A stretch of 64,000 nt of DNA, from positions 248,001 to 312,000 of the forward strand of contig CAXTIG010000002.1 of NCBI GenBank assembly GCA_964244295.1, written 5' to 3'. The notes below the pieces were generated by a model that searched no databases, had not been told where the DNA came from, and saw nothing but the letters and a program-made list of their open reading frames with translations. Of this stretch, positions 26,224 through 35,453 are shown piece by piece. How positions within the stretch are numbered: the first letter of the stretch is position 1; each line of letters begins with the position of its first letter. This stretch comes from JAJAZB01 sp964244295. Its GTDB lineage: Bacteria > Bacteroidota > Bacteroidia > Cytophagales > Spirosomataceae. A program made the position numbers and the translations under genes.

Positions 26224-26583
26224 ATGCGCAACCCGATTTTTTCCAAAACGACGAGCTTCCTCCGCCTACTGCTGGCGGGGGTGCTCGTCGTTTTTTTGGG
26301 CAGTCGGTCGATGGCCGGTGCCGAAACGGCTGCGGTGGCTTCCCCGGTATCGCAAGCGGTTAAACCGACTCCTTCTCAGGCCTTTCCGCTCGTCTGGATT
26401 GAAGCGCTGGCGGATTCCTCCCTGGAGGATGAGTCGCTGGATGCTGGGTCGGCGGCGCTGAACGAGGTGGCCTTTCGCTTTGTTTTCCGGCCTGTTTTTC
26501 TTTTTTCTTCCCAAGCACCGGGTCATTTTCACTCCCGGTTCCTTCCCCGCCGGTACCTCCGCTGCGGGGTGTTGCTGATTTAA
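26224..26583 (+). CDS. Small secreted protein heading the metal-efflux operon
   Basis: 119 residues with a signal peptide (hydrophobic core LLLAGVLVVFLGS, cleavage near AGA, residue ~33). The mature part is short, with one His-x-His (HFHSRF) and no cysteine-rich metal site. Small secreted proteins at the head of heavy-metal RND operons are common in Bacteroidota and some bind metal, but I do not recognise this family. The stop codon overlaps an 18-bp palindrome. The TolC-type gene follows by 128 bases. Confidence 0.55.
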   Translation: MRNPIFSKTTSFLRLLLAGVLVVFLGSRSMAGAETAAVASPVSQAVKPTPSQAFPLVWIEALADSSLEDESLDAGSAALNEVAFRFVFRPVFLFSSQAPGHFHSRFLPRRYLRCGVLLI

Positions 26584-26599
26584 ACCGTTTAAACGGTTT
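26582..26599. repeat. 18-bp perfect palindrome
   Basis: AAACCGTTTAAACGGTTT, perfect dyad, overlapping the stop codon of the small secreted protein and lying ~110 bases before the channel gene. It could be an operator or a hairpin limiting read-through. Confidence 0.7.
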
Positions 26600-26711
26600 T
26601 CGCCCTCTGCCCCTCCCTGGTGCAGGTTTTTTGCCATCAGCATTCCCTTTTCATTCGTATGGACGGTCGAATCGCCTCCTTTTGGGCGCTCGCCCCTCCT
26701 CGCCCCCCTCC

Positions 26712-28007
26712 ATGAAAACCCGACTCTTCGTCGGACTGCTTTTCGTTTGGCTGTCCGTTTTCGCCTTTCCTGCGCGGGCTGTGGTGCCCCGCGATACCCT
26801 CACCCTGACGCTTGCCGGGGCCGAATCGCAGTTTTTAGCGGCCAATTTTTCGCTGCTCGCCCAAAAATTCAACGTCGAAGCGGCCAAAGCCGGAATCGTG
26901 CAGGCGGCTTTGTTTCCCAATCCAGTCGTCACGCTGGAGCAGCAAATCACCAACCGGCAAATTCCCGAAACCGAAGGAAAAATATTTCCAATGAAAAACG
27001 GGGAGCAGGACGTGCAAATCCAGCAGTTGTTCCTGCTCGCGGGCAAGCGCAACAAGCAGGTGGCCGCCGCCCGAATCAACGCTGAATTGAGCGAATACCA
27101 GTTTTTTGACTTGCTCCGCACGTTGAGCCTCGACCTCCGCAGTAGTTTTTTCGGGCTTTTTTACCGGCAACAATCCCTGCGGATGTACGACGAAGAAATT
27201 CCGACGCTCCGCCGACTGGTGGCCTCGTACCAGGAGCAGGCCGAAAAAGGCAACGTGGCGTACAAAGAAGTCATCCGGCTTCAGTCCTTTCTCTTCGAGT
27301 TGGAAAGCGGTCGGGCGACCCTGCTCCGCGAAATCGCCGACCAGCAGGCCACGTTGAAACTCCTCCTCGGCGATGCCACCGAACGCTACCTGCGTCCCCA
27401 ACCCGACAACCGCGCCCAACTCGATTCGCTCGATCCGGCTCCACTCAGCCTCGGCACCCTGCTTCCCCTGGCGCTCGAATCGCGCTACGACCTGAAGGCC
27501 GCCGAAGCCAATACCCGCCTGGGTGCCGCCAATTTGTCCCTTCAAAAAGCCCTGGCCGTACCCGACCTGGCCCTGGGGCTGAACTACGACAAACTGGCTG
27601 GGTACGGCACCCACTACCTCGGCCTGACGGCGCAGGTAACGCTGCCGTTTTTCAACCGGAATCAAGGCAACATCCGCGCCGCCGAAAGCGGGGTCGAAGC
27701 CTCGAAACTGCTTTACAATCAAGCCCAAACCGCCGTGCAAAACGACCTGCTGTGGGCGCTGACGCGGGCACAAACGAGCGACGGGTTATTTAAAACCTTC
27801 GATAAACGCTTCATTTCCAATTTTGACCGGCTCATTGCCGGCGTGGTGGAGAATTACCGGAAACGGAACATTTCCCTGTTAGAATTCACGGATTTTCTGG
27901 AGTCGTACCGGAACACGGTTATCCAGTTTAATACCCTGCAAGCCGACCGGATGCAGGCAATTGAAGAGTTGAATTTCGCCATTGGCAAAAAAATCTTTTC
28001 GTATTGA
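26712..28007 (+). CDS. TolC-family outer-membrane efflux protein (CzcC/CusC type)
   Basis: 431 residues from the ATG giving MKTRLFVGLLF; signal peptide ending FPARA. Two OEP repeats with long heptad-like helices (AEKGNVAYKEVIRLQSFLFELE in the first half, IAGVVENYRKRNISLLEFTD near the end) are typical of CzcC-like channels. As part of a tripartite pump it forms the outer-membrane exit duct. The adaptor gene starts 23 bases later and the pump gene follows, so one transcript is likely. Confidence 0.9.
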   Translation: MKTRLFVGLLFVWLSVFAFPARAVVPRDTLTLTLAGAESQFLAANFSLLAQKFNVEAAKAGIVQAALFPNPVVTLEQQITNRQIPETEGKIFPMKNGEQDVQIQQLFLLAGKRNKQVAAARINAELSEYQFFDLLRTLSLDLRSSFFGLFYRQQSLRMYDEEIPTLRRLVASYQEQAEKGNVAYKEVIRLQSFLFELESGRATLLREIADQQATLKLLLGDATERYLRPQPDNRAQLDSLDPAPLSLGTLLPLALESRYDLKAAEANTRLGAANLSLQKALAVPDLALGLNYDKLAGYGTHYLGLTAQVTLPFFNRNQGNIRAAESGVEASKLLYNQAQTAVQNDLLWALTRAQTSDGLFKTFDKRFISNFDRLIAGVVENYRKRNISLLEFTDFLESYRNTVIQFNTLQADRMQAIEELNFAIGKKIFSY

Positions 28008-28030
28008 TTCAGGCCCCAAACCCGATTCCC

Positions 28031-29146
28031 ATGAACCAATTCAATCGTTTGTCCCGACTCCTCCCCGGCTTTCTGATCGTGCTGACCGGGTTGCTGGCGG
28101 CGGGTTGTACCTCGTCCGACGGCGAAGACTCCAGCCAGGCCACACCGCCTTTCCAGCTTTCCCCGGCGCTGTTGCGGGATTTGCAGCTCGATACCGCCCG
28201 TTCGGAAATCGTGAAAAGCAGCCTCCAACTCACCGGCAAGGTCGTACCCTACGAAAACCGCCTCACCAAAGTGGCCCCGCTGGTGGACGGCGTGATCGAA
28301 AAACTCAATGCTGGCTTGGGGGATTTCGTGAAAAAAGGCCAAGTCATCGCCGTGTTGCGCAGCGCCGACGTAGCCGACGTGGAAAACCAAGTGGTGGCCG
28401 CCCGCTCGGACTTGCTCACGGCTCAGAAAAACTTGAGCGTCACCCAGGACCTGGCGAAATCGGGTCTGGCGGCGGAAAAGGATGTGGTGATTGCCGGAAA
28501 CGACCTCAAAAAAGCGCAGAGCGCGGTGGCAAAGGCCCAGGCGGTGTCGGGCATTTACGGAATTTCCAATTCGCTTTACACGGTTCGCGCCCCGATTTCA
28601 GGCTTTGTGGTCGATAAAAATGCCAACATCAGCGAACAAATGCAGTACCACGAAGGCGAAACCGGGCCGTTTTTCACCATCGCCGACCTTTCGACGGTAC
28701 AGGTAGTTGCCAACGTGTACGAGTCGGACATTGCCAAAATCAAGCTCGGCTACGAAACCGAAATTCGGCTTCTTGCCTACCCAGATCAGGTTTTCCGGGG
28801 CCGAATCAATAAAATCAGTAACGTACTCGACCCGGCTACGCGCACGCTCCAGGTGCGCATCGACCTGCCCAATGACCGCAATCAGTTCAAACCGGAGATG
28901 TTCGCCCAAATCACCGTTCAGTTCGACGGCCTCAACCGAATGCTCACCGTGCCCGCCGGAAGTTTGATTTTCGACAAAAACAAAAACTTCGTGCTAGTGT
29001 ACCACAGTCCGGAGCGCATCGAAACGCGGGAAGTGCAGGTCTCGCAAACCACCGACGGCCGGGCTTACGTGGCTTCAGGCCTCAAACCAGGCGAGGCCGT
29101 GATGACCAAAAACCAGTTGCTGGTGTACAATGCACTGAATAATTAG
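28031..29146 (+). CDS. RND efflux periplasmic adaptor, lipoprotein (CzcB/CusB type)
   Basis: 371 residues from the ATG giving MNQFNRLSRLL. Lipobox LAAGC, Cys26. The barrel-sandwich (lipoyl) halves are visible in RLTKVAPLVDGVIEKLNAGL and VRAPISGFVVDKNANI, with a helical hairpin between and a beta-barrel after (ADLSTVQVVANVYESDIAKI). Links the CzcA-type pump to the TolC-type channel. No N-terminal histidine-rich metal domain is present. A nested 35-bp inverted repeat separates it from the pump gene. Confidence 0.92.
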   Translation: MNQFNRLSRLLPGFLIVLTGLLAAGCTSSDGEDSSQATPPFQLSPALLRDLQLDTARSEIVKSSLQLTGKVVPYENRLTKVAPLVDGVIEKLNAGLGDFVKKGQVIAVLRSADVADVENQVVAARSDLLTAQKNLSVTQDLAKSGLAAEKDVVIAGNDLKKAQSAVAKAQAVSGIYGISNSLYTVRAPISGFVVDKNANISEQMQYHEGETGPFFTIADLSTVQVVANVYESDIAKIKLGYETEIRLLAYPDQVFRGRINKISNVLDPATRTLQVRIDLPNDRNQFKPEMFAQITVQFDGLNRMLTVPAGSLIFDKNKNFVLVYHSPERIETREVQVSQTTDGRAYVASGLKPGEAVMTKNQLLVYNALNN

Positions 29147-29150
29147 GAGC

Positions 29151-29264
29151 AACCCTGACAGCGGCCAACGGCCCTGTCAGCGGTTGCGCTTTCCCGTATA
29201 ACCAACTTCTTGGCTACCGACTACCCTGGAACCGCTGACAGGGCCTTCGGCCGCTGTCAGGGTT
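29151..29264. repeat. Nested inverted repeat inside the efflux operon
   Basis: Arms 29151-29185 and 29230-29264 (35 bases) are reverse complements except for a 3-base core. Each arm is itself a small hairpin (CTGACAGCGGCC paired with GGCC...CTGTCAG). It fills the 134-base gap between the adaptor and pump genes and could reduce or adjust expression of the pump. Confidence 0.8.
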
Positions 29265-29280
29265 GAATCTCCTTTTTTCC

Positions 29281-32200
29281 ATGAAACGCCTCCTCGCGCT
29301 TTCCCTGCGCTACCGCTTTGCCGTGTTCTTTTTTACCGCCGCCGTGGTCGTGGGTGGGGTACTCAGTTTCCTGAACACGCCCCTCGATGCCTTCCCCGAC
29401 GTGACCAACACCCAGGTGACGCTCATCACCCAATGGCCGGGCCGCAGCGCCGAAGAAATCGAAAAATTCGTGACCACCCCGCTGGAAATCGCCCTTAATC
29501 CGGTGCAGAAAAAAACGAGCGTGCGCTCCACCACCTTGTTCGGGCTGTCGGTGGTGGTGGTGCTGTTCGACGACGGCGTGAACAATGATTTCGCCCGCTT
29601 GCAGGTCAACAACGCCTTGCAGGGCGTCAGCCTGCCGGAGGGTGTCGAACCCGACATTCAACCGCCTTACGGGCCAACGGGCGAGATTTTTCGGTATACG
29701 CTCGACTCCAAAAAATCCTCCCGCGAGTTGAAAACCATCCAGGACTGGGTGGTGGAACGCAACCTGAAAAGCGTGCCCGGCGTGGCCGACGTGGTCAGTT
29801 TCGGGGGCGAGGTCAAGACCTTTGAAATCAGTGTGAATCCCAGCCTGCTCGCCGACTACGACATCACCCCGCTCGACGTGTACCAAGCCGTCCAGAAATC
29901 GAACATCAACGTGGGCGGCGACGTGGTCACCAAAAACAACCAGGCTTACGTGGTACGCGGCATCGGTTTGCTGACCTCCATTCCGCAAATCGAAAACATC
30001 CTGGTCGACAACCGCAACGGAACGCCGATTTACGTCAAAAACGTGGCCCGCGTGCAGGAATCGGCCCTGCCCCGGCTCGGCCAGGCCGGACGCGAAGCCA
30101 ACGACGACGCGGTGGAAGGCATCGTGGTGATGCGCAAGGGCGAAAATCCGTCGGAAGTAATCGGGGCCTTGAACGAAAAAGTGCAGGAGTTGAACGACAA
30201 GATTCTGCCCTCCGACGTAAAAATCCACGCCTTCTACAACCGCCAAACCCTCCTCGATTTCTGCATCGAAACCGTCAGCCACAACATCGCCGAGGGCATT
30301 CTGCTCGTCACGCTCATCGTGCTGGTGTTCCTGGCCGACTGGCGTACCTGCCTGATTGTGAGTTCAATCATTCCACTGGCCTTGCTCTTTGCCTTTTGTT
30401 GCCTGCGGCTCATGGGCATGAACGCCAACCTGCTCAGCCTGGGCGCGGTGGATTTTGGCATCATCATCGACGGCACCGTTGTGATGGTCGAAGGGCTGCT
30501 CGTGGTGCTGGCGCACAAGGCGGAGGCCGTGGGGATGGAACGGTTCAACAACCTCGCCAAACTGAGTACCATCAAGCGCACGGGCGCCGAGATGGGCAAG
30601 GCCATTTTTACGGCCAAAATTATCATTTTGGTGGCCCTGCTGCCCATTTTTTCCTTTCAAAAAGTAGAGGGAAAAATGTTCAGTCCGCTGGCCTGGACGC
30701 TTAGTTTTGCCCTGCTGGGGGCACTCGTGTTTACACTCACGCTCGTGCCCGTGCTGGTGAGCAGTCTGTTGAGCAAAAACGTGCGGGAGAAATCGAACTT
30801 CGTCGTGCGGGGCATCCAACGCGGGAGCATGAAGGCGTTCCATTTTACCTTCCACCATAAACGCTGGACATTTATCGTGACGGGCCTCTTCACTCTCCTG
30901 GGCTTGTGGACGTTTACGCTGCACGGTACCGAGTTTTTGCCCCAACTCAACGAAGGCTCGATTTACGTCCGCGCCTCGATGCCCCGCAGCATCAGCCTCG
31001 ACGAGTCGGTACGCTACGCCAACCAGATGCGGCACCTCTTCGAGGGCTTTCCCGAAGTACGGCAGGTGCTCTCGCAGGCGGGGCGCCCCAACGACGGCAC
31101 CGACCCGACGGGCTTTTACAACGTGGAGTTTCTGGTGGACATTTACCCGCAAAAAGAATGGAAAAGCGGCCTGTCGAAGGTCGCCCTGGTCGAGCGAATG
31201 CAGTCCAAACTGGCGGTTTACCAGGGCGTTAACTTCGGGTTTTCCCAACCCATCACCGACAACGTCGAAGAGGCCGTTTCGGGGGTGAAAGGCTCGATTG
31301 CGGTGAAAATTTATGGGACAGACTTCGATTTTCTGGAAAATCAGGCTCAGCGCGTGTTCGGGGTGTTGAAAAAAGTGCGGGGCATCGAAGACCTCGGCAT
31401 CATCCGCAACCTCGGCCAACCCGAACTCCGCGTCGAACTCGACCAGCAGAAAATGGACCTCTACGGCGTCAGTACCGCCGACGCCGAGGCGGTGATTCAA
31501 CTCGCCATCGGCGGCGAAGCGGCCAGCCAGTTGTACGAAGGCGAGCGGCGGTTTGCGATACGGATTCGCTTTCAACCGCAGTTCCGGCAGGATGAAGCGG
31601 CCATCGGCAACCTGCTCGTACCCACGCTGAAAGGCACGAAAATTCCGATTAAAGAAATCGCCCAGCTCCGCACGCTGACCGGCCCCAGCCTGATTTTTCG
31701 GGAAGACACGAAGCGGTTTATTGCCGTAAAATTCAGCGTCCGGGGCCGCGACATGGGCAGCACCATCACCGAAGCGCAGCGGGATGTCGCGAAGGTAATT
31801 TCAGGCCTACCCAAGGGCTACGACATGAAATGGAAAGGGGATTTTGAAAACCAGCAACGCGCCACCAAACGACTCAGCCAGGTGGTGCCCATCAGCTTAC
31901 TGACCATCTTTTTCATCCTCTACGTGCTGTTTGGCAACGTGAAAGATGCCTCGCTCGTGTTTACCAATGTGCCCTTTGCCCTCATTGGCGGCTCACTGGC
32001 GCTGCTCCTCACGCGCACCAATTTCAGCATTTCGGCGGGGGTGGGGTTTATCGCGCTCTTCGGGATTTGTATCCAGAACGGCATCATCCTCATCGAGGTG
32101 TTCAAGAAAAACCTGCTCGCCCGAATGCCCCTGGCCGAGGCCATCGCGGCGGGCGTCTCCGACCGCATCCGGCCCGTGGTGATGACGGCACTCATGGGTG

Positions 32201-32385
32201 CGTTTGGCCTGCTACCAGCGGCGGTCAGCACGGGCATCGGCTCCGAAAGCCAAAAGCCCCTGGCCATCGTGGTCATCGGCGGACTGCTTTGCTCAACCCT
32301 GCTGACGCTGTTTATTTTTCCCCTGATTTTTGAGCGGTTTTACCGCGACAAACACCACCGCCAATTCGACAGCCCGGAGGAGTGA
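29281..32385 (+). CDS. Heavy-metal RND efflux pump (CzcA type)
   Basis: 1034 residues from the ATG giving MKRLLALSLRY; twelve membrane segments and two large periplasmic loops expected. The proton-relay/metal signature in TM4 reads DFGIIIDGTVVMVE (Asp391, Asp397, Glu404), the HME pattern associated with divalent cations such as Zn, Co, Cd or Ni rather than the Cu/Ag group. The N-terminal motif LDAFPDVTNTQV is typical of the HME-RND family. Final gene of the channel-adaptor-pump operon. Exact metal specificity cannot be read from the sequence. Confidence 0.94.
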   Translation: MKRLLALSLRYRFAVFFFTAAVVVGGVLSFLNTPLDAFPDVTNTQVTLITQWPGRSAEEIEKFVTTPLEIALNPVQKKTSVRSTTLFGLSVVVVLFDDGVNNDFARLQVNNALQGVSLPEGVEPDIQPPYGPTGEIFRYTLDSKKSSRELKTIQDWVVERNLKSVPGVADVVSFGGEVKTFEISVNPSLLADYDITPLDVYQAVQKSNINVGGDVVTKNNQAYVVRGIGLLTSIPQIENILVDNRNGTPIYVKNVARVQESALPRLGQAGREANDDAVEGIVVMRKGENPSEVIGALNEKVQELNDKILPSDVKIHAFYNRQTLLDFCIETVSHNIAEGILLVTLIVLVFLADWRTCLIVSSIIPLALLFAFCCLRLMGMNANLLSLGAVDFGIIIDGTVVMVEGLLVVLAHKAEAVGMERFNNLAKLSTIKRTGAEMGKAIFTAKIIILVALLPIFSFQKVEGKMFSPLAWTLSFALLGALVFTLTLVPVLVSSLLSKNVREKSNFVVRGIQRGSMKAFHFTFHHKRWTFIVTGLFTLLGLWTFTLHGTEFLPQLNEGSIYVRASMPRSISLDESVRYANQMRHLFEGFPEVRQVLSQAGRPNDGTDPTGFYNVEFLVDIYPQKEWKSGLSKVALVERMQSKLAVYQGVNFGFSQPITDNVEEAVSGVKGSIAVKIYGTDFDFLENQAQRVFGVLKKVRGIEDLGIIRNLGQPELRVELDQQKMDLYGVSTADAEAVIQLAIGGEAASQLYEGERRFAIRIRFQPQFRQDEAAIGNLLVPTLKGTKIPIKEIAQLRTLTGPSLIFREDTKRFIAVKFSVRGRDMGSTITEAQRDVAKVISGLPKGYDMKWKGDFENQQRATKRLSQVVPISLLTIFFILYVLFGNVKDASLVFTNVPFALIGGSLALLLTRTNFSISAGVGFIALFGICIQNGIILIEVFKKNLLARMPLAEAIAAGVSDRIRPVVMTALMGAFGLLPAAVSTGIGSESQKPLAIVVIGGLLCSTLLTLFIFPLIFERFYRDKHHRQFDSPEE

Positions 32386-32439
32386 ACTACGGAGGGAGGG
32401 AGTGATGGAGTGATTAGAAACTGCATTTGCCTTTTTCAC

Positions 32440-33318
32440 TCAATCACTCAATCCTTCAGACTCTAAAAACTCCAGCACTGCCCGCGTGAATGCGTGGTTG
32501 GAATCGCCCGCGACCATGTGGCCCGCTTCGGCCACGCTCACGCTGCGCACCTGCGGCACGGCATCCAGAAATTCGGCCATAATCCGTTCACTCACTACGT
32601 CGCTCATTCCGCCGCGCACGATGAGCGTGGGCACGGTCAGCCGCCGGGCGGCGGCGAAAAGCCGGGCTTCGTTCTGAATTTGCTGGTCGGGCGTGGCTTC
32701 GGTGCTTTGCTGCTTCCAGACCTTCAGCATGGCCGGGTCCCAGTGCCAGTACCAGCGCCCGTCGGCGCGGAGGCGTAAATTCTTTTCCAGCCGGTTCGTA
32801 TCCGACGATTTCGGGCGGTGCGGCAGGTAGGCCGCTACCGCTTCGGCGGCTTCGTCGAGGTTAGCAAAACCCTGGTTGGCATTGGCGCTCATGAACGCAA
32901 AAATCCGCTCGATGCCTTTCTGCTCGGTTTTGGGGGCAATATCGACCAGCACGATGGCCGAGGAAATCAGATCGTCGGTTTCTCCCTGGGCGAGTAAGGC
33001 CGTGAGTCCCCCCATCGACGCGCCCACCAGGGTGGGCGTCTTTCCCAGTTTTTCGATAACGGCTTTCAAATCCTCCACCAGAAATTCGATTCCGTATTCG
33101 GCGTTGGGCGACCAACTGCTGTCACCGTGACCACGGGCATCGAGGGCAAGGGCGTAGTACCCGCATTCGGCGATGCGTTGGGCCGTGTCGCCCCAACTGT
33201 GGCGGGTTTGGCCGCCGCCGTGGAGCAGCAACACGGGCGGGTGGTCGGGGTTGCCGTAGGCATCGGCGGTGATGAAAAAGTGAGGGGAAACCTCAAAACG
33301 CAGAGTTTCAGGAGTCAT
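32440..33318 (-). CDS. Alpha/beta-hydrolase
   Basis: 292 residues from the ATG giving MTPETLRFEVS; cytoplasmic, no signal peptide. Oxyanion region LLHGGGQTRHSW, nucleophile elbow GASMGG, and the late His in SVAEAGHMVAGDSNHAF, with ALDARGHGDS in the usual strand. Looks like an active hydrolase of the epoxide-hydrolase/esterase group; substrate unknown. Convergent with the efflux operon; the 54-base gap holds mirrored GAGTGAT and CACTCAAT repeats. Confidence 0.88.
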   Translation of the reverse strand: MTPETLRFEVSPHFFITADAYGNPDHPPVLLLHGGGQTRHSWGDTAQRIAECGYYALALDARGHGDSSWSPNAEYGIEFLVEDLKAVIEKLGKTPTLVGASMGGLTALLAQGETDDLISSAIVLVDIAPKTEQKGIERIFAFMSANANQGFANLDEAAEAVAAYLPHRPKSSDTNRLEKNLRLRADGRWYWHWDPAMLKVWKQQSTEATPDQQIQNEARLFAAARRLTVPTLIVRGGMSDVVSERIMAEFLDAVPQVRSVSVAEAGHMVAGDSNHAFTRAVLEFLESEGLSD

Positions 33319-33343
33319 AGGTTGCGGATGAAAAATAGGCCCG

Positions 33344-33351
33344 CAAAGGTA
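33344..33351 (-). promoter_or_regulatory. -7 promoter element for the alpha/beta-hydrolase gene
   Basis: Minus-strand TACCTTTG matches TANNTTTG, followed by GCGG; 25 bases upstream of the ATG at 33318. Confidence 0.55.
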
Positions 33352-33410
33352 GCAGACGGGCCGGGAAGCCGCCTTATCTTGCGGTCTTTCACCCTTCAAC
33401 AAACGTCCGC

Positions 33411-33884
33411 ATGGCCACCTGGTTTCTCGCCAAAATCAAATACCCCAAAGAAGTCGAACCCGACAAATTCAAACTCATTGCCGAGGCGTACCTCTTCGAT
33501 GCCGTGTCGTACACCGACGCCGAGGCCCGCCTCCACGCCGAAATGGCCGACAACGCCCCGGCTTTTCAACTCACGGGCCTTTCCATCATGAAACTGGCCG
33601 AGGTGTTCCTGCACGAAGGCGGCGGCGAGAAATGGTTTAAAGTAAAAGTGGTGATGATGAGTTTCGACGAAGAAAAACAGCAGGAGAAAAAGGTCCCGCA
33701 CCTGATGCTGATCAACGCCAACACGCCCAAAGAAGCCTACGAGCGCATCGAAGAAAGCCTCGGCCAGATGAGTGATTACGCCATCACCGACGTGAACCTG
33801 ACGCCGATCCTCGACGTGTTCCCCTACGAAAAAGAAGAGCGGCGGCTGGTGGCAGTGAGGGGGCTTGAGGAGGTGGCAGTGTAA
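33411..33884 (+). CDS. DUF4494 domain protein
   Basis: 157 residues. Begins with the DUF4494 signature MATWFLAKIKYPKEVE and continues with YLFDAVSYTDAEARLHAE and AEVFLHEGGGEKWFKVKVV. A cytosolic alpha/beta protein restricted to Bacteroidota; function unknown. Divergent from the hydrolase gene, with 92 bases between. TTATCTTGC at ~33372 is a near-consensus -7 box. A REP-like element follows the stop codon by 19 bases. Confidence 0.85.
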   Translation: MATWFLAKIKYPKEVEPDKFKLIAEAYLFDAVSYTDAEARLHAEMADNAPAFQLTGLSIMKLAEVFLHEGGGEKWFKVKVVMMSFDEEKQQEKKVPHLMLINANTPKEAYERIEESLGQMSDYAITDVNLTPILDVFPYEKEERRLVAVRGLEEVAV

Positions 33885-33903
33885 CCGGCCCACCGGTCTG
33901 TCA

Positions 33904-34026
33904 TGTCATCCAGAGCGCAGCGAAGGACCTCGTTGGACGACCGAATAATTGGACGATTACCCAGTGGTAGCTACCGACAAACTATCCGGTCGTCCAACGA
34001 GGTCCTTCGCTGCGCTCTGGATGACA
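33904..34026. repeat. REP-like element, copy A
   Basis: Perfect 40-bp arms (33904-33943, 33987-34026) around a 43-base loop, beginning TGTCATCCAGAGCGCAGCGA. The same element, with the same loop layout, occurs at 39588-39716. Lies between convergent genes and could terminate both. Confidence 0.9.
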
Positions 34027-34042
34027 GTCTGGTGAGGGGAGT

Positions 34043-34489
34043 TTACCCCCGCCCCCGCTCGTGGGCTTTCATGAAGGCGTCCGCCGAAAATTTGCCCGAA
34101 CCCAGCACGGCGAAGAGAATCAGCAGCCCCAGCGTGAGAATGGAAAGCCAGAGTTCGGAGTTGAAAAAGGAGAACCCACGGGCGATGTTGACGAAAAACA
34201 CCGCCACGAACAAGATCGGAATCTGAATCACCGCCGCGAAGCGGGTTTGGCAACCGAGGGCGATTAAAAATCCACCCACCAAGTGCGCGAAGGCCACGTA
34301 ATGCACGGCTCCCCAGACGTACAGGTTGCTATCTTTCAATCCGCCCGCCAGCGCAAGCAGTTGATCCGTGTCGCTGATAAAGTCCACCCCCCGGATGAAC
34401 AGGAGCAGGCCGAGCGCGATGCGGACGATGTCGAGCCAGGCGGGGTGGTGCGAATCGCCCCAGCGTTCTACGCGTTGAATGGCATTCAT
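34043..34489 (-). CDS. DoxX family membrane protein
   Basis: 148 residues with four predicted membrane segments (ALGLLLFIRGVDF, AVHYVAFAHLVGGFLIALG, IPILFVAVFFVNIA, ILTLGLLILFAVLG). DoxX-family proteins are small integral-membrane proteins, sometimes linked to oxidoreductases; the function of this one is unknown. Ends GSGKFSADAFMKAHERGRG. Convergent with the DUF4494 gene. Confidence 0.8.
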   Translation of the reverse strand: MNAIQRVERWGDSHHPAWLDIVRIALGLLLFIRGVDFISDTDQLLALAGGLKDSNLYVWGAVHYVAFAHLVGGFLIALGCQTRFAAVIQIPILFVAVFFVNIARGFSFFNSELWLSILTLGLLILFAVLGSGKFSADAFMKAHERGRG

Positions 34490-34569
34490 GTCGGTAAGAG
34501 GTTTGGTTTCCAGAAAGTTAAACGAACCTAAACCGGAAAGTCAAGCCCTGCCCCGAAATAAACCCGAAT

Positions 34570-35076
34570 TCAGGTCGCTGAACCCTGCACCACCCGCGCC
34601 GTGACCAGCAGTTGCCCCAGGTGTCGGGTCGTGTGCTCGGCGGCGTGAACCAGCAGGCCGATGACGGTTGAGGGCAACTGCGCCCGACCCACGCCCCGAA
34701 ACTCAGTCAGGGTTTGTTCGCGCAGCCCTTTCAACTCCTCGACGGCGCGCTCTACCCTTTCGCTGAACGACCGAAGCAAGTCGCCGATCTCTGCCCCTCC
34801 CGCTTCGCCTTCCGCCGCCAAGTACGCCAGTTGCGTCGGGCTGAGCGTTTCGGCGCGGGCGTAGGTGAGTAGCCGGTCGAGTACGCCGGTCAGGTGGCGC
34901 AAGTGAAAATTGACCGAAGCCACCCCGGCGGGGCGCTCGTCCTTTTTTTCATCGGGAAAATCCCGCATCGCTTCCGCCACTTCATCGCGGGCCTGGAGCA
35001 GCGCGTGGGCGATGGGCTGGAGTAGCGGGGGCACGTCGGGCAAGGGGCCGCGCAGCCAGATTTCGGGTTGAGCCAT
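34570..35076 (-). CDS. DinB-family protein
   Basis: 168 residues of a four-helix bundle. Metal-binding histidines are placed as in the DinB/YfiT family: NFHLRHLTGVLDRLL near residue 57 and HAAEHTTRHLGQLL near residue 144. Family members include thiol-dependent S-transferases (bacillithiol-type) and uncharacterised stress proteins; the substrate is not evident here. Adjacent on the same strand to the DoxX gene, 80 bases away, possibly a separate unit. Confidence 0.85.
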   Translation of the reverse strand: MAQPEIWLRGPLPDVPPLLQPIAHALLQARDEVAEAMRDFPDEKKDERPAGVASVNFHLRHLTGVLDRLLTYARAETLSPTQLAYLAAEGEAGGAEIGDLLRSFSERVERAVEELKGLREQTLTEFRGVGRAQLPSTVIGLLVHAAEHTTRHLGQLLVTARVVQGSAT

Positions 35077-35218
35077 GACTTGTTTTTTTTGGTAAAGTAA
35101 CCTGGTTGGGAACCGATACGCCGCCCGTTCTGCGATGCGGTCTCACGGCTTGGCACTAAATTTTAACTTCCTGGACAGTTACCATCCTGAAATTCAGATT
35201 TCCTAAACTCGTTCAGCC

Positions 35219-35389
35219 ATGCTTATTCCCATCGTGATCCTCACTTTTTTAGTCGTCGGCGTACTTGCCTACGTCTACGTTCGGGGCAAGTCGGAGCCGA
35301 AAAGCAAGGAAGAGGCCGACGGGTTTGTCAACGAAGCTCGTACCATCCGAAGGGCCTCCGACGACCCGCCGCAGGAGCCGCGAGCCTGA
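35219..35389 (+). CDS. Small single-span membrane protein
   Basis: A 56-residue ORF with ATG at 35219 and TGA at 35387-35389. Residues 2-22 are a hydrophobic membrane span (LIPIVILTFLVVGVLAYVYV), followed by a charged cytoplasmic tail ending PPQEPRA. The charge pattern and the clean start favour a real small membrane protein, but no family is recognised. Convergent with the kinase-like gene. Confidence 0.5.
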   Translation: MLIPIVILTFLVVGVLAYVYVRGKSEPKSKEEADGFVNEARTIRRASDDPPQEPRA

Positions 35390-35453
35390 CCTGAAATTTT
35401 ACCCATTTTCCTCTTCCGTGCCGATTGTAAAGTCGGGCCGATCCGACTCGTTT

